Assembly (NCBI GenBank): GCA_964035545.1
Contig: OZ037771.1
Coordinates: 8,356,408-8,420,407 of the forward strand
Source of the DNA: Bugula neritina
Lineage: Eukaryota > Bryozoa > Gymnolaemata > Cheilostomatida > Bugulidae
DNA length: 64,000 nucleotides
Direction of reading: 5' to 3'
Translations under genes and position numbers: made by a program
Part shown: positions 24,807 through 38,814 of the stretch, one piece after another
Position numbering within the stretch: position 1 is the stretch's first letter
Layout of the letters: every line of letters begins with the position of its first letter
The notes under the pieces: generated by a model
Seen by the model: the letters and a program-made list of their open reading frames with translations, nothing else
Database searches by the model: none
Told to the model about the DNA's origin: nothing

Positions 24807-26001
24807 ATGTCTACAGCAAATAAGAAGTTAAATGTAGAAGAGATAAACTCTAAAAAGGAAATGGCGGAATCAAATCAGCTGACATCTGCTTCAGAGGTGA
24901 AAATTTGATGAAGTTTACAAGTTTCAATGCTGACTACATTTTTTTTAATTTGAGTCTCTACAGCCATATTGGATATTGGATTAGAAACTTGTATCAGCAG
25001 TCACAGCCATTGAGCTGGTTGTCTTAAACCCCCAGTTGTTTTGTTAAAACTCACCCAAGTTTATAGTCACCACCCTTGTGACAAACCTCTGGTGGAAAGG
25101 ATCTTTGTTAAGCAAGGCTAAGGATTTTTTCAGATAGGGCACAGGAGTAATTATGACTGGAGCTCTTCCTAACATCACTAATGGCCTTTGTGAGGGCTTG
25201 AACCCTTGACTTCATGCTTACTAGGCAAACGCTTTAACCCCTAGACTACGGCTGCTCCCCCCACCTTTATTCTGTTAGATATGGCTATATAGGGTTTTAG
25301 TAATCAGTGTTACTTTCAAATATATTCAGAAAGATGAGAATCTCTTTCCACTTCAAACTGTTAGTAACTTGGAGCTTTTTACCAGATGTTGTTTGACCTT
25401 CAAATTTACAGAAGTTGGTGCCATAGAGCTGTATGGTCTATTGTCAGCTCTTTAGGTTTTTGGTAAACAAATGTTTCCCCCATTCATGTTCAATGACTCA
25501 CTGATATAAATAGGGCCTTGAAATTTACTTCAACATTTTTGTTGAGCTGTTCTAACAAATATGAGTTTTTTTACAGTGTTGAACTGCTATTAGATTTCTT
25601 TATGTATCTGAGTCTAGTTTTTTTCTAAATATTTATAGGAGTCATCAAGCTGTAAAAGACTTGCTCCCACCTCAATAGATTCAGAGAATGGTTCTCGTAA
25701 GCAGAAAAGGCGTTTGGCAACACCAAATTTGTTCTATGAAGAAGAAACATTGGCTATTGATTATGCAATGGCACCGGCTACAAAGTCACGTTTCAAAAGG
25801 CTAATATCAAGAAAGCAAGAGAAGAATATTATAGGGGTGTGTGATTTGGACGTTGTCAAGCATAACATGCCCAAACTGTTGGACAGGAGGAATGGTTCAG
25901 ATGACATAGTGAAGCTGACACATGATAAGGTGCAGCAACAGTATGAAACTCTGACACAAGCTAAAGTCAATGAGCCAACTAGAATAAGTACTCACCTGTA
26001 G
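24807..26001 (+). CDS. Unrecognised two-exon coding region (~150 aa visible)
   Basis: Exon a 24807-24896 and exon b 25639-26001 join in phase 0 and end at a TAG, giving 150 residues if the ATG directly after the first acceptor (ttgcag|atg) is used. A start immediately after an acceptor suggests either a 5'UTR intron or earlier coding exons I did not find. The protein is hydrophilic and charged. Exon a is a Lys/Glu-rich segment. Exon b starts with Ser/Lys, has a basic KQKRR cluster that could be a nuclear localisation signal, then TPNLFYEEETLAIDY and a mixed helical tail. I recognise no domain. Coding status rests on the open length of exon b, good splice sites with matching phase, and an aataaa at 26135. 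It could instead be an alternative 3' end of NPAT, which lies just upstream. The intron holds a SINE. Confidence 0.5.
25045..25258 (-). mobile_element. tRNA-derived SINE, copy 2 (near full length)
   Basis: Read on the minus strand it starts ggagcagccgtagtctagg, runs through the tRNA-like head (box B-like gggttcaagcc), the body word gatgttaggaagagc, and ends near gtgactataaacttgggtg, matching the copy at 61909-62128 over its whole length. It sits inside the intron of the unrecognised gene. Confidence 0.75.
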
Positions 26002-26140
26002 CATTTATATAACAGCTTCAATCACACAAACAATCAATTTTCTAAAAAGAGATATACAAACAAATAACTCTCTAAACAGAAATCAATGTTTTAAAATTAA
26101 TTTTCTTACAAGTTTTCATATGAATGCTCTTAATAATAAA

Positions 26141-28331
26141 ACTGTACCTTATAAAGGCAGAAGCTTACTTTTCAGTAGTTATGAGTTAACTTCTAATGAG
26201 CTGAAACATGCTGTGAAAGAAGATATTGCTATGCTGAACTCTTGTATATGTTAGAGCAGGTACCACAATCTCTTTTTAAACCTTCGATATTTCAAATTCT
26301 TAAATCAAAACCTTGAACCATTGAAATATAACTTTTAGTTAACATTTAATATAAGTTTCAATTCAGTGCCTTCAACTGTGAATAAAGGTTTTTAGATTTT
26401 CTGGTGGTACTTATTTTTAGACCAGAATTATGGCTTTTGGTTTGGAGCATATAAATTCTCTAAACCTCAATTGATGGCTAGAATACAGAATTTCTCAAAT
26501 ATATTCAAACTTTTACGTAATTCACAAGTATTCAGTTATATATGCTACTTATACTAACCAGCCCTATACGAGACATAACTTTATAAAGTATAAAGAATAG
26601 CTAAATATAAAACCCTGTCCACAAACAAGTTGCATTTCTGAAACTATTGTAGACAGCTGACACCTGTTAACACTTTGGCAAGTCAGAAAGAGTTGACAAG
26701 TAACTAATATTGTATTTAGGTCAACAAATATGGTGCTGTCAAGTAAATTAGCCCATGAGCGGCTTAAGGGGTTTTATAGTTAGTAATCTTGGTATAGCTG
26801 AGTACATGTAGTACACATGAGAGCATCTACAATGTATATGCAATATACATGCAATACACTACAGGCTCTCTAAGAATATAAAAGAAATCACAGCAATTTA
26901 TTGATTTAGGAGAGTAATAGGTTTGAGAAAGTCATTTCTAATATTATAGAGTCTGGAAACTCAGGTCAATGTCCTGGCGTTACGTCTTACTAAAACTCCT
27001 AGTATATCCCACTAGAACTCCTAGTATATCACACTAAAACCCCTAGTATATCACACTAGAACTCCTAGTATATCACACTAGAACTTTCTGTTTGCAGTAG
27101 TAAGTTAGCACAATAATGTAAGTGTACTTTAGGTTAGCATAATAACATAAATGTACTGTAAGTTCACACAGTAGTGTAGATGTACTCTAATTTAATGCAG
27201 TAGTTAAGATGTAGTGTAAGTTAATACAGCAGTGTAAGTGTATTGTAGGTAAATGCTATACCCCTAGTGTAAATGTACTGTCAGTTAACATAGTAGTACA
27301 AATGTACTGTAAGTTAGCAAAGTAGTGTAGGTGTACTCTAAGTGAACACAGTAGTTGAGATGTAATGTAAGTAAATACCATAATGTAGGTGTAATGTAAG
27401 TAAATACCATAATGTAGACAACATAAAATTTACACAATGGTATTACATCATAGCCTTCCATCTCCAAATTCATTACAAGTATAGGCTGATTTTTGTCAGA
27501 CCTTGCAAACTGTCCTGTCTATATATCTCCTGTATTTAATCGTTCAGCAAATAAAACAATTCATTGGATGCCATTCAGGTGCAGTGGTAGAGAAATTTCA
27601 ATAGGCCTTGATTTTTTAATTTTCTTGATAAGTTTTGGTTTAGAACTAAAATGTAAATTCTTTTGAGTACATAATTTTTTCCTACACTTTTTTATCTAGA
27701 ACTCCATTTTTTCATTTCCGTGTGTACACTTTTAATTCATTACACCTACGTATTATTCGAATAAATGGTAAAGCTGATGAACTTGCACTATTGTAAACAA
27801 TGTAAATGATGTTTAACCATTATCTTTACCTACTCATTATTTAATTGTTTTGTTTCCTAATTATTGCAGCTTACTAGTAAACATCATTGTTTGTGCTTAA
27901 ACCATCACAATAATAGCTAATTAGTGCCTGTTCTGACTTGTGTCCTTTTGTTTTGTATTCTGGTAAATTTTAATCACTTGCAGAAAATTCCCAAAACTTG
28001 CTGGTCAGCTATGAGCTAACGCAGAGCAAATGTTATGCTGCCTTACACCATATCTTATTGTGCATTACATGAATACATTTAAATGAAATATGGGTTAAAC
28101 CGGCTCCATAATACGGCTACATTGTTCATATGCAAATGAGATTCTATTGTGCCATCCTAATAACTGCTTCTACTCAAGCCGGTTGCTTATTTGACTGTAA
28201 GTCATCTTAAGGGCGTTGCAACCTGCATTCAGTCACCTGAAGCTTCTGGCAGTTGGTTGCAGGTGGTTTGGTCATTCTATTTTTAAACGAAAGCTGAACT
28301 GAAGGCATCATCTCTGAGCTGAGCAGTTAAA
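26141..28331. other. Intergenic region before the IgGFc-binding gene
   Basis: No gene is recognised. 26990-27085 has about four 22-bp units (actagaactcctagtatatc plus ac). 27086-27420 is a degenerate repeat around gtagtgtaagtgtactgtaag. MITE copy 3 is at 27579-27729. An octamer-like atgcaaat lies at 28130-28137, about 195 bp before the next start codon; its role is unknown. Confidence 0.5.
27579..27729. mobile_element. MITE family A, copy 3
   Basis: The left end is ggtgcagtggtagagaaatt. The reverse complement of the right end (cggaaatgaaaaaatggagt then tctaga) follows the same order of words as copy 4. Termini are diverged. Confidence 0.55.
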
Positions 28332-31300
28332 ATGAAGGTTTGCTATTTGGTGGCTCTGCTGGCCAGTGTTCTCACTTCAAGCTGTAAGTCTTTTTTTATT
28401 TTAAATTTTTTTATCAAACTTGTCAAAAAAAAATAAAATGCTGTACAATATTTTTAAGAACTTAAAGCATGCTAATTAGGCTGCTTTGCCTTGTACCGAG
28501 ACATAGTATAAGTTATATACTATTGCAGCTTTTTGTGAACCAAAGGGTATTGCATCAATTGATGTACAAAATTTGTTTTCCTGTTTACTTGATTTTTAAT
28601 TTATGAGGTTTGAAGTAAAAATTATGCATGATGAATTTTGTATTTTGTATTGATGTTTATATATACTTGAAAAAATAACATCTTATTTGAAGTTTTGTTT
28701 ATTAAAGTGCAAACTTTACATTCTATTATGGTTGCCGTTGATCATATTCACATTTATTATGACTATATGAATATTATTATGATATGGTTGTAGTGATTTC
28801 TATCATAATTGTTACTATGTTAATCATGCAATCACAGCAACGCAGGCATTTTAAAACTCATCAAACGAAAGCTGATAATTGAACTGTTAATACAAACTGG
28901 GCAGTATGTTTTTAATATGATATATGCAAAGTCAGTTAACTTGTTTTACTAGCAGTTAATACAAAATTTGTTTTAGATTTACTTAATGCTTGATGTGCAT
29001 ACATTATAAGGCTAAGTAGTGCATAAGGCAATGCGGTTCATGTCTAACAGATACAGTAATTATGCATGAATGTGAATACATGAGAGTTACTCAGAAAAAT
29101 GTCAGTTTCCTTAGTATAGCAAGGCACTGTATTTTATTGCACTATTAATAGTATAATATTGCATAGCATGCAGTTGGTGCTGTGCATCATAGTATCATGA
29201 CATGACATGTTATCATGTCATTTCATTATATATTACATGATATATTATACTATATTATGTGTGATACGTCATATTGTATTACATTTGTAACATGGCCTGT
29301 GACAGTACATAAGCTTCTTTTACACAAAACAAGTATTTTTATAGGCTTATTCATAAGTTTCAATGCAATGGTTTTGCATATGCATACTTCACTAAATAAG
29401 ATAATGTATAATTGAAATTTAATTCAATGCTTGTCAGTGATTGGTTGATCAAGTAGCTGATACCAGGGTGTCCATTCCTGTTGCTTTTTCAACCTGAATG
29501 GGTGTTGTCCTGCAGTCTAATTAAAAATGACTTTTAAGCTTCTATCGCTAACAGTATAAATAAATAAAATAAACTAGTACATCGGCATTTTAACCATCCA
29601 CCAGATAGAATAGTGGTCATCATGCGTAAGGATTTAAATCTGTTGCTGTGTCTGGAACAATGCAATGACACTTCAAGTTTGTGAATTTAAGATGAAAGTA
29701 GAATCAAATTACTTTAAGACCATATTGATAGACAATACATCTAGAGAAGACAACTCTATTATGTTGTCAACATACTTTACCTGACTTACCTTATTTTATA
29801 TCTTAAAAGTGCTTTTTGTAGTTATAGTTTTTATCAATACACACATTGCAACACATTGCATAACATAACACGTGTTAGTGCTAAAAGGGCTACAAATTGC
29901 TGCAAGTGCCTGAAAAAGCAGTTTTGAATTTATAAATAATGATATACTCTTAACAAAGAAATGGTCCAGCTGAGGTGATTTAAATACAATACTATATTTT
30001 ACACTGTATAAAACATGATTATTTTCACAGCGTACCAGAAGGATTGAAAAGACTATAGATTTTAACTTTCAGTTACACAGTATAGAAGCAGTTTTATGAG
30101 GAACAGCAATAAATACTGTTCAACATAATACTGCTTCTATCTTATGACAATTACAGTACTACCCCATATAACTGCTTCTATGTTACAGTACATAGTGCTA
30201 TATGCTAGATTACATCATGTGGCAAACTCATTCAATGTTTTCTGATCAGTCTTTGACTTTATTGTTTTGTCACCCCAACTTTATGCTGTCACTATGCCAT
30301 TATTTTTGCATAAATATGGTTTCGAATTGTTTACAGTTTGATGTAAAGCTTTCCCAAATAGTTTATTGTTCAACAAATTATTATTGATAGGTTTGAGAAT
30401 ACGAGTAGATAATAAAATAGGAGTAATCTACTCTCGTCTTCATCTAACATTTAACTTTTTCGTTACAGAATATTCAACAAGGAATCTGTCAAATTCCTTA
30501 GTAAATCTGAAGTAGTATTTAGCACCAGATTTTTTTAAGAGAAGTAAAGAGTTTAAGGGGTGTTTTGATGGTCTCCGTATAAAAGTGGCTCTATATAATA
30601 TTGTAGATGGAAACACGGCTGGAAGGACTTTTCATTTGGTGTTTTTGGAGAACACTGTTGAAGCTCCAAGAGACAACCCCTTAGAAGTACATGTTTCCAA
30701 TCTTAATAGCTTGTCAGCTACTGTAACCGTATCATCACCGATGACATCTTGCGGGGAAGAGACGAAAGTGGTCCCAGCCAGTAAGTGACGTATTCCTTTG
30801 CCTCTTGTACTACAGAACTAACTTTCTTGTAGGAGATTTTCTATTTTTTAATTTTGATTGCTATTGTTGTAAATAAAGTGGGACATATAGCAGCACCATG
30901 TGATTGAATAAGGCACCAATATGCCACATGTAAGGATGAGACTTACAGTCTATAAAGACTATATTATAGTCAACATGAACTGCGGTCACTGTTACTTACA
31001 AGCTAAAGTATCTAGAGACTTTCACTGAGCAAAAGGAGATGACTGATTGCACTCAGTGAGTAGGCAAACTAGTAGTTATGGCGAGTAGTGACTGAGAGTG
31101 ACTGTACGCAATGTGAAGTCATCAAAATTTTAATATATACAAAATAAAATATAATAAGTATCTTCTAATTGAAATTTTACTGCCAATAAGATTTGAACAG
31201 CGGTATACACGCTGTAGCTATAAGGGTTGAGAATTGAAATAATTAAATAAATTGCGTACAGTTTTGAGCCTGATGCCTCAATCTAACATTTGGTACAGTT

Positions 31301-34300
31301 TTTAGATTGGCATTAGCAAGCCTGCTCACCAAATTACAAAACATTATTTTTTATTCATTGTATGGACTAAACTAAAGCTAACAGTGGTCTGGTAGCACAA
31401 GAAAAATGAAAATTAGTTTTATAGAAAATCCAATGATGAAAGCAATTTTGTTTCCTGATTTTGTTAGTAGATTGTGTGAGTAATAATTACCTTGTTCTGC
31501 TTGTCTACAGTCAGTGTAGATAGTGTTTAATTTATCTTGTCCGTCATTGATGTTACTTTAGTATGTTTATAGATGTAGCAGTGTTCACCTTATTCTACCC
31601 ATATACAGTGTCAGGAAGATTTACCTTGTTTTCATTACAGATAGTGTTGTGAAGTTTGACGTCTGCTGGTGGATGAGGTTGGTGCCCACAGACTATTGGC
31701 CGACCCGTAAGACAGTACTGGTCGAGTCAAACAGAGATGTCATGGTAAACATTTGATAAAACTATTACACAATTTCATATCACATAAACAATAGTTTAAA
31801 CAGTACATAATATCCTAGTTAATTTTACAATTTTCTGCCCTTTGTTGTAGCTTAATTATGTTTCATTTGTTGGGAAAATTCACAATGAATGTATAACCTG
31901 AGTAAAGCAACCTTTTCAGATAGAATTGAAAGCTAATAAAGCCAACCATCCACTTAATATTCACAGGTTTATGGATTCAACAAGGAGCTGTTTTCGGCTG
32001 ATGGCTTCTTTGTTGTTCCAACTGACGAACTTGCATTTTCTTATGTCTTGGCCGCCTATGATGAAGCCAACATTGCTACTCAGTTCGCCATTTCTGCTTT
32101 GGAAGATACCAATGTGCAAATCACATTGCCTTCTAATCGTAAGGAAATTTTCTGCTACCCTGTCTTGTCATATGACATAAAGCACTTCTCTGTATGATTT
32201 ACTTTCTATATTGATGGTTATATAAATTATATTTTTAACAAACATATTATTTTCCGTTAAACTTGTATTATAAAGTTCAATTCAACAAATTCAACCGTAC
32301 AATACATGCTAGTTTAGACAGAGTGAATAATTCAAATTGCATCATTCTAAATTCATTACATATCTTATATTAGTAAATAACTTCTTTTACAGCTGATTTG
32401 ACTGTGCAAATAAACTACAGGGGTCTGATCTACACCAACGGAGACACTTTCACCATTGTGCTAGGACAATACGAGACCTATCTTGGCCAGAGCAGAGGAG
32501 ACTTAACTGGAGCTTTTATTGTAGCAGATAAACCGGTACGTATGTTTGCATCACAGAGATGTCTGATACAGTCCAGCACTTTTAACTATTCTAACCAGCT
32601 GAAACAGTTATTCTACATATACTAATACTTCTACACTGAGTACTACATATACTAGTACTTCTACACTGAGTACTACATATACTAGTACTTCTACACTGAG
32701 TACTACATATACTAGTACTTCTACACTGAGTACTACATATACTAGTACTTCTACACTGAGTACTACATATACTAATACTTCTACACTGAGTATTACATAT
32801 ACTAGTACTTCTACACTGAGTACTACATATACTAATACTTCTACACTGAGTACTACGTATACTAATACTTCTACTGAGTACTACATATACTAATACTTCT
32901 ACACTGAGTACTACGTATACTAATACTTCTACTGAGTACTACATATACTAATACTTCTACACTGAGTACTACATATACTAGTACTTCTACACTGAGTACT
33001 ACATATACTAGTACTTCTACACTGAGTACTACATATACTCTACAGATTGCTGTGTTTTCCGGAAATGTGAGAAACAAAGCTTCAGCTGGATCAAGAGATC
33101 ATCTTGTGGCTCAACTTCTTCCAACCGGAGATTTCGGTACAAAGTTTGCCCTTTCGCCTGTTCCAAGGACGGAAAACTATGGTGACAATGCTCGGATTAT
33201 AGGTAATGTTATATTCAGTGCTAATATATAGGTAATGTTATACTCAGTGGTAATATATAGGTAATGTTATATACAGTGATAATATATAGGTAATGTAATA
33301 TACAGTGGTAATATATAGGTAATGTTATATACAGTGGTAATATATAGGTAATGTTATATTCAGTGGTAATATATAGGTAATGTTATATACAGTGGTAATA
33401 TATAGGTAATGTAATATACAGTGGTAATATATAGGTAATGTTATATTCAGTGGTAATATATAGGGAATGTTATATTCAGTGCTAATATATAGGTAATGTT
33501 ATACTCAGTGGTAATATATAGGTAATGTTATATACAGTGATAATATATAGGTAATGTAATATACAGTGGTAATATATAGGTAATGTTATATACAGTGGTA
33601 ATATATAGGTAATGTTATATTCAGTGGTAATATATAGGTAATGTAATATACAGTGGTAATATATAGGTAATGTTATATTCAGTGGTAATATATAGGTAAT
33701 GTTATATTCAGTGGTAATATATAGGTAATGTTATACTCAGCGGTAATATATAGGTAATGTTATATACAGTGATAATATATAGGTAATGTAATATACAGTG
33801 GTAATATATAGGTAATGTTATATACAGTGGTAATATATAGGTAATGTTATATTCAGTGGTAATATATAGGTAATGTTATATACAGTGGTAATATATAGGT
33901 AATGTAATATACAGTGGTAATATATAGGTAATGTTATATTCAGTGGTAATATATAGGTAATGTTATATTCAGTGGTAATATATAGGTAATGTTATATACA
34001 GTGGTAATATATAGGTAATGTTATATTCAGTGGTAATATATAGGTAATGTAATATACAGTGGTAATATATAGGTAATGTTATATTCAGTGCTAATATATA
34101 GGTAATGTTATATTCAGTGGTAATATATAGGTAATGTTATATTCAGTGGTAATATATAGGTAATGTTATATACAGTGATAATATATAGGTAATGTAATAT
34201 ACAGTGGTAATATATAGGTAATGTTATATACAGTGGTAATATATAGGTAATGTTATATTCAGTGGTAATATATAGGTAATGTAATATACAGTGGTAATAT

Positions 34301-37300
34301 ATAGGTAATGTTATATTCAGTGGTAATATATAGGTAATGTTATATTCAGTGCTAATATATAGGTAATGTTATACTCAGTGGTAATATATAGGTAATGTTA
34401 TATACAGTGATAATATATAGGTAATGTAATATACAGTGGTAATATATAGGTAATGTTATATACAGTGGTAATATATAGGTAATGTTATATTCAGTGGTAA
34501 TATATAGGTAATGTTATATACAGTGGTAATATATAGGTAATGTAATATACAGTGGTAATATATAGGTAATGTTATATTCAGTGCTAATATATAGGTTATG
34601 TTATACTCAGTGGTAATATATAGGTAATGTTATATTCAGTGGTAATATATAGGTAATGTAATATACAGTGCTAATATATAGGGAATGTTATATATACAAT
34701 ATTGATATAATATACATGTAGGTAATATATGCGGTAAGATATGCAATGCTAATTATATAATATATGTAGGTGTAAGTAATATATGTACATGTATGTTGTT
34801 AATATGCTCCACAAATGAGTATAGGCTAAGTTTTGATTGATACTACCTGCACACACATTTGTGCAAGAAATGTATGCATGTTATATCGTAGCCTCCAAAG
34901 CAAACACTGATTACACCATCAGAAGTGAGTCTGGTATAGAGATACAAGGCACTCTGCAGAATCCTGGCGACTACTACGGATTTTCTGTTCAGAGATCTAT
35001 TGTGATTACAACTAGTGAGGATGTGGAGGTGAGTTCAAGGTCACACATGTTTCACGACACTTCCTAAGTTATAAATATTTTAAACCTATCGGCAGGCTTG
35101 CTACAGTCAACGCCTCAACTGTATTGAGCATGTCTTAACTTCCTTTTAGTTGCCAACATCTGTTTAGGCTAAGCTGCTAGAGTTCTCATTGCATGTGTTA
35201 CTGGTCAAAGCTATGAGGTAACAATTTCCAACGTAACTTTTACAGGTCATACAAATGGTGAGGTCTCAAGCCGCCCCGAGGATATCAGACGTTGCTGATC
35301 CTGCTATGTTCTTATTGGTCAGTGAAAGTCAGTGGCTGAATGAGTACAGGTCACCAGCCTTGACCTCAGAGGTTGGCAATGGGGCTGCTTACCAAAAGAA
35401 CTTTGCTTTCCTTGCTATTGCCGTAAGTTCAACAACTACTCTAAAGTATTATCAGAAATCCAACTGGTTATTTTGCATATAGATAGATAGGTATTACATG
35501 TGTACATGCGCAAGCATACTTCGCATACATACCACATAACATGCATGTGTGTATACACATACATGCATATATACTAACTTAATATACTTAATATACAAAT
35601 TCAACTCATTAAGATTCAAAATATCTTATCAGAATAGATACTCCTAATTCAAGATTTAAATTTATAAGAGTTTTTGTTGCTTTTTATTGAAATTCGGCCT
35701 CACTTTCATTTTATATTTGTAAAGGAGCATAACTCCTGCAGTATTCCAGTACACTTTCTGATAATCTTCATGGGACAAATTATTTGAAGGTGGATTTCAA
35801 AATATTCTTGTGATCAAGATGTTAAACTTAACTGCAATAAAGTGAATACTAATAAGAAATTTTAATTTCATCTTTTATTTTATAGAGTGGCAACCAAAAC
35901 GGACTTCGAATCAACGGTGGCTCCTTTAGTGCAACCTGGGACGTTATTGACGGAATCGCAATGTCGTGGGTGACTGTTAGTTCAAGCAGTCAGCGGTTTA
36001 CCCACGTATCCAATGTAGACTTCGGTGTGATGGTGTACGGCGCTTCAGATAGAGAGAGCTACGCCTTTGCTCTAGGTGCTGACCTTAGCAACAGCAAAGT
36101 AAGACAAAACACTATATTGTAAGTTACGACATCTGATTAGGTAAACAATATTTGTTTGTTTGAGGAATAAACCAGTTTATTAAATTCATTTGGGTAGTGC
36201 AGTATAGAATAATTCTAATAGCCTAAGTCTTTTAACTGTCTTTATGAATTTTGGCTTGGGACGTGGGTTGAAACTTCTTCAAGGACATAGCTGTTTTCTA
36301 TACTGCTTACCTTATAGAACAGAGACCTATTTTCAGTTTTTCTATTACTACACATCTTATTGTTGTAAAATGTATTGCTGAGCATTTGGAGGAACATTTA
36401 ATTATTTTCTACAGTAGGTTATAGACATCATTGCAAATTGCTATTTCTATTTGAGCTCATTGGTATGAATAAAATTGATATCGTTCAATTGAGCTCATAT
36501 TTACATGAAAATTCACACATGCAGGAGGAGATAAAATATGGTGGGGAAACTCTGAGTAAAACTGTATTTAATAATGGTGGTAGTGTAAGTAGAAGTTGTT
36601 TTCCCTATTGTACTCCTTCTTGTCACCTGTAACTGCATGCATGCCTCCATCCTCTCTAAACACTGTAGCTCATTCCTTGTCCACCCTTTACACATGTTCT
36701 TACAGTTGTAACTCACCCAGTAAGCTTTAATTGGAAGTTAGTACTAAATTAATTGAGGTCATTAAAAGGTATTGAAAATATAACAAGCTAGCCTTCAGCA
36801 CCTTTTTGTATAGTGTTAGGATACACAGCTATTTGTCTGCATGTCTACCTGTCTGTTTTTTTGACTACTTGTATGCATGTTTGTCTGTCTGTCTACCAAA
36901 TATTTTTATAAGCAAGAATTTATCTTTAACAGAAGATTGCTTTTACATCTCCATCACAGAGGAGATTAGTATGCTGTATAAATATAACCATGGCTGATTT
37001 GTTACGTATATACAGCGATAGATATAACCCCAGCGTATCTAAATCATACAACAACTACATAAATTGCCGTAAGCAAAAAATATGTAGATACGAGCAACAC
37101 ACCTGGGATACTGAGATTGACATCTTTAGTTTGGTCTGTGGACTATACTATCTTTATTCTTTAACACCTATGTAAGCATCTGAGTGTACGCTGACTCAAA
37201 TTTTATAGTGCCAGGCTTCATTCATGGTCAGAAGTGATGGGGTCGATAATGACTGTGATGGTCAGGTTGACGAAGAGTCCTGCAACTCTGTTGATGATGA

Positions 37301-38738
37301 TGGTGATGGAAGAATTGACGAAGACTGCGTCCAATCATCCACTGAAGCTTTTGGAAATGAATATGTGATCATGTTTATGGAAAATAATGTTGATGACAAT
37401 CCCAATGCTCAATCCTTTCTTGAGGTAATGTCTGTTGCAGCACAGCTAGCTTATCACAGCTGGATGTTTTTCAATTAAAAATAAACTCATTCAATTGGCT
37501 GTTGTTTAATTCCATGAGAAAACATAAAACACATTCTATAATAGTTGAGCTAAATCACCTTTTAAAAAGTTTTGCGACTGTTTAGACTGAATTAATGCAA
37601 ATAGATGAAATATAAAGTACTAGTATTATTTGTTACTTTTAAACTTGTCACTATAATAAAAACAACCAAAAAAACTTTGTTTTTTTATATATAATATCAC
37701 TTGAAAAATTGTTCTCTGATAGTTGAATATTGAATATTTTAAATATATTTTTAGATTTACGTTTCTGCCGTGGACAGCACTGCGACTGTAACTTATACTC
37801 TTACCAATGAACTTGGAGTATCGACTCGTACAATTGCACCCGGAGAAGTAGATATTTTCACTGACCTTCCAGTGTCCTTGAGACATACAGGCAGCGGAAT
37901 TGACACCAAATCTATTCACATTGTAGCCAGTGAAGATATTGTAGTTTATGGTATCAACAAACAGACTTGGTCTACGGATGGTTTCCTAGCGTTGCCAGTT
38001 GATGTTGTTGGCACCGAGTACTATACGGCTCATTTCCATCCGGGTTAGCTGTAGTCATACTGTTAAATCATAAGTGTACCTAGTTCATCATATAAACTAC
38101 ACTCACACAGATTATTGTTTCATAAAAGATATACTTATTCTATTATATATAAAATGATCATTAAAGTTTATTGACAAAAATGATGAAGTTCAGCTCAATA
38201 ATTGTAAATAATGTTTGCTTGATGACTCAAGGGTTTCTTACATTGATTAGCAGAATTGGTGAAATTGTAATTGACTCCAACCCTGTTGGTTAGCTGTTCT
38301 TCCTATTCAGAGAAATTTTTTATATTTATGGTACTTAACTATCCAACTAGACTCACTTAATAACTTGTATGTCACAAATAGGTTCGGATCTAAACGAGTT
38401 TGCCTTCACTCCAGTCCTTGATGATGGTTCAGCTACTCGAGTTACAATCACCATGCCTAATCGAGATATCACTGCCAGCTTTGGTGGAGTCTCGATAGGC
38501 AATGGCCAGTCCTACACAGTTGATGTGGAATTTGGACAAACAGCACAATTTCAGGCCGCCAACAACAATGACAATCTTAATGGAGTTCATATTGCATCTA
38601 CAAAACCGATAGCAGTTTTCTCTGGTGCGTTTTAGTTTATCATTGTTAAAAGTGTTTTACATAAAAATAATCAGTGTTGCGCAAGTTGTAATAATTTTTT
38701 TATTTCTTTAGATTCCACATTGCATTTAAGATGTTTAA

Positions 38739-38770
<32 letters not shown>

Positions 38771-38783
38771 TGCGTGCAGGTGT

Positions 38784-38814
<31 letters not shown>

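Larger units (their letters stand above)
30607..36098 (+). other. IgGFc-binding module 1 (exons 2-9)
   Basis: The module starts with a GRTFHLVFLENT strand. It then has VYGFNKELFSADGFF, an ITLPSN strand, DLTVQINYRG, AVFSGNVRN, SRDHLVAQLLPTG and VPRTEN, and closes with YGASDRESYAFALG. These words recur in order in modules 2 and 3. The exon splitting is finest here: eight exons, against about seven in the other modules. Confidence 0.85.

Noticed and set aside
30468-30515. Stronger-looking acceptor (tttttcgttacag) for IgGFc exon 2
   Set aside because: Joining exon 1 here gives an immediate TAA, and the frame meets another stop at 30513.
30578-30585. TATA box (tataaaag) as an internal promoter of the IgGFc-binding gene
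   Set aside because: It lies next to the exon 2 acceptor, and the signal-peptide exon upstream fits the reading phase; no other promoter evidence.
9646-34690. Regular direct repeats that could suggest CRISPR arrays
   Set aside because: Units are contiguous with no unique spacers, and the genome is clearly eukaryotic.
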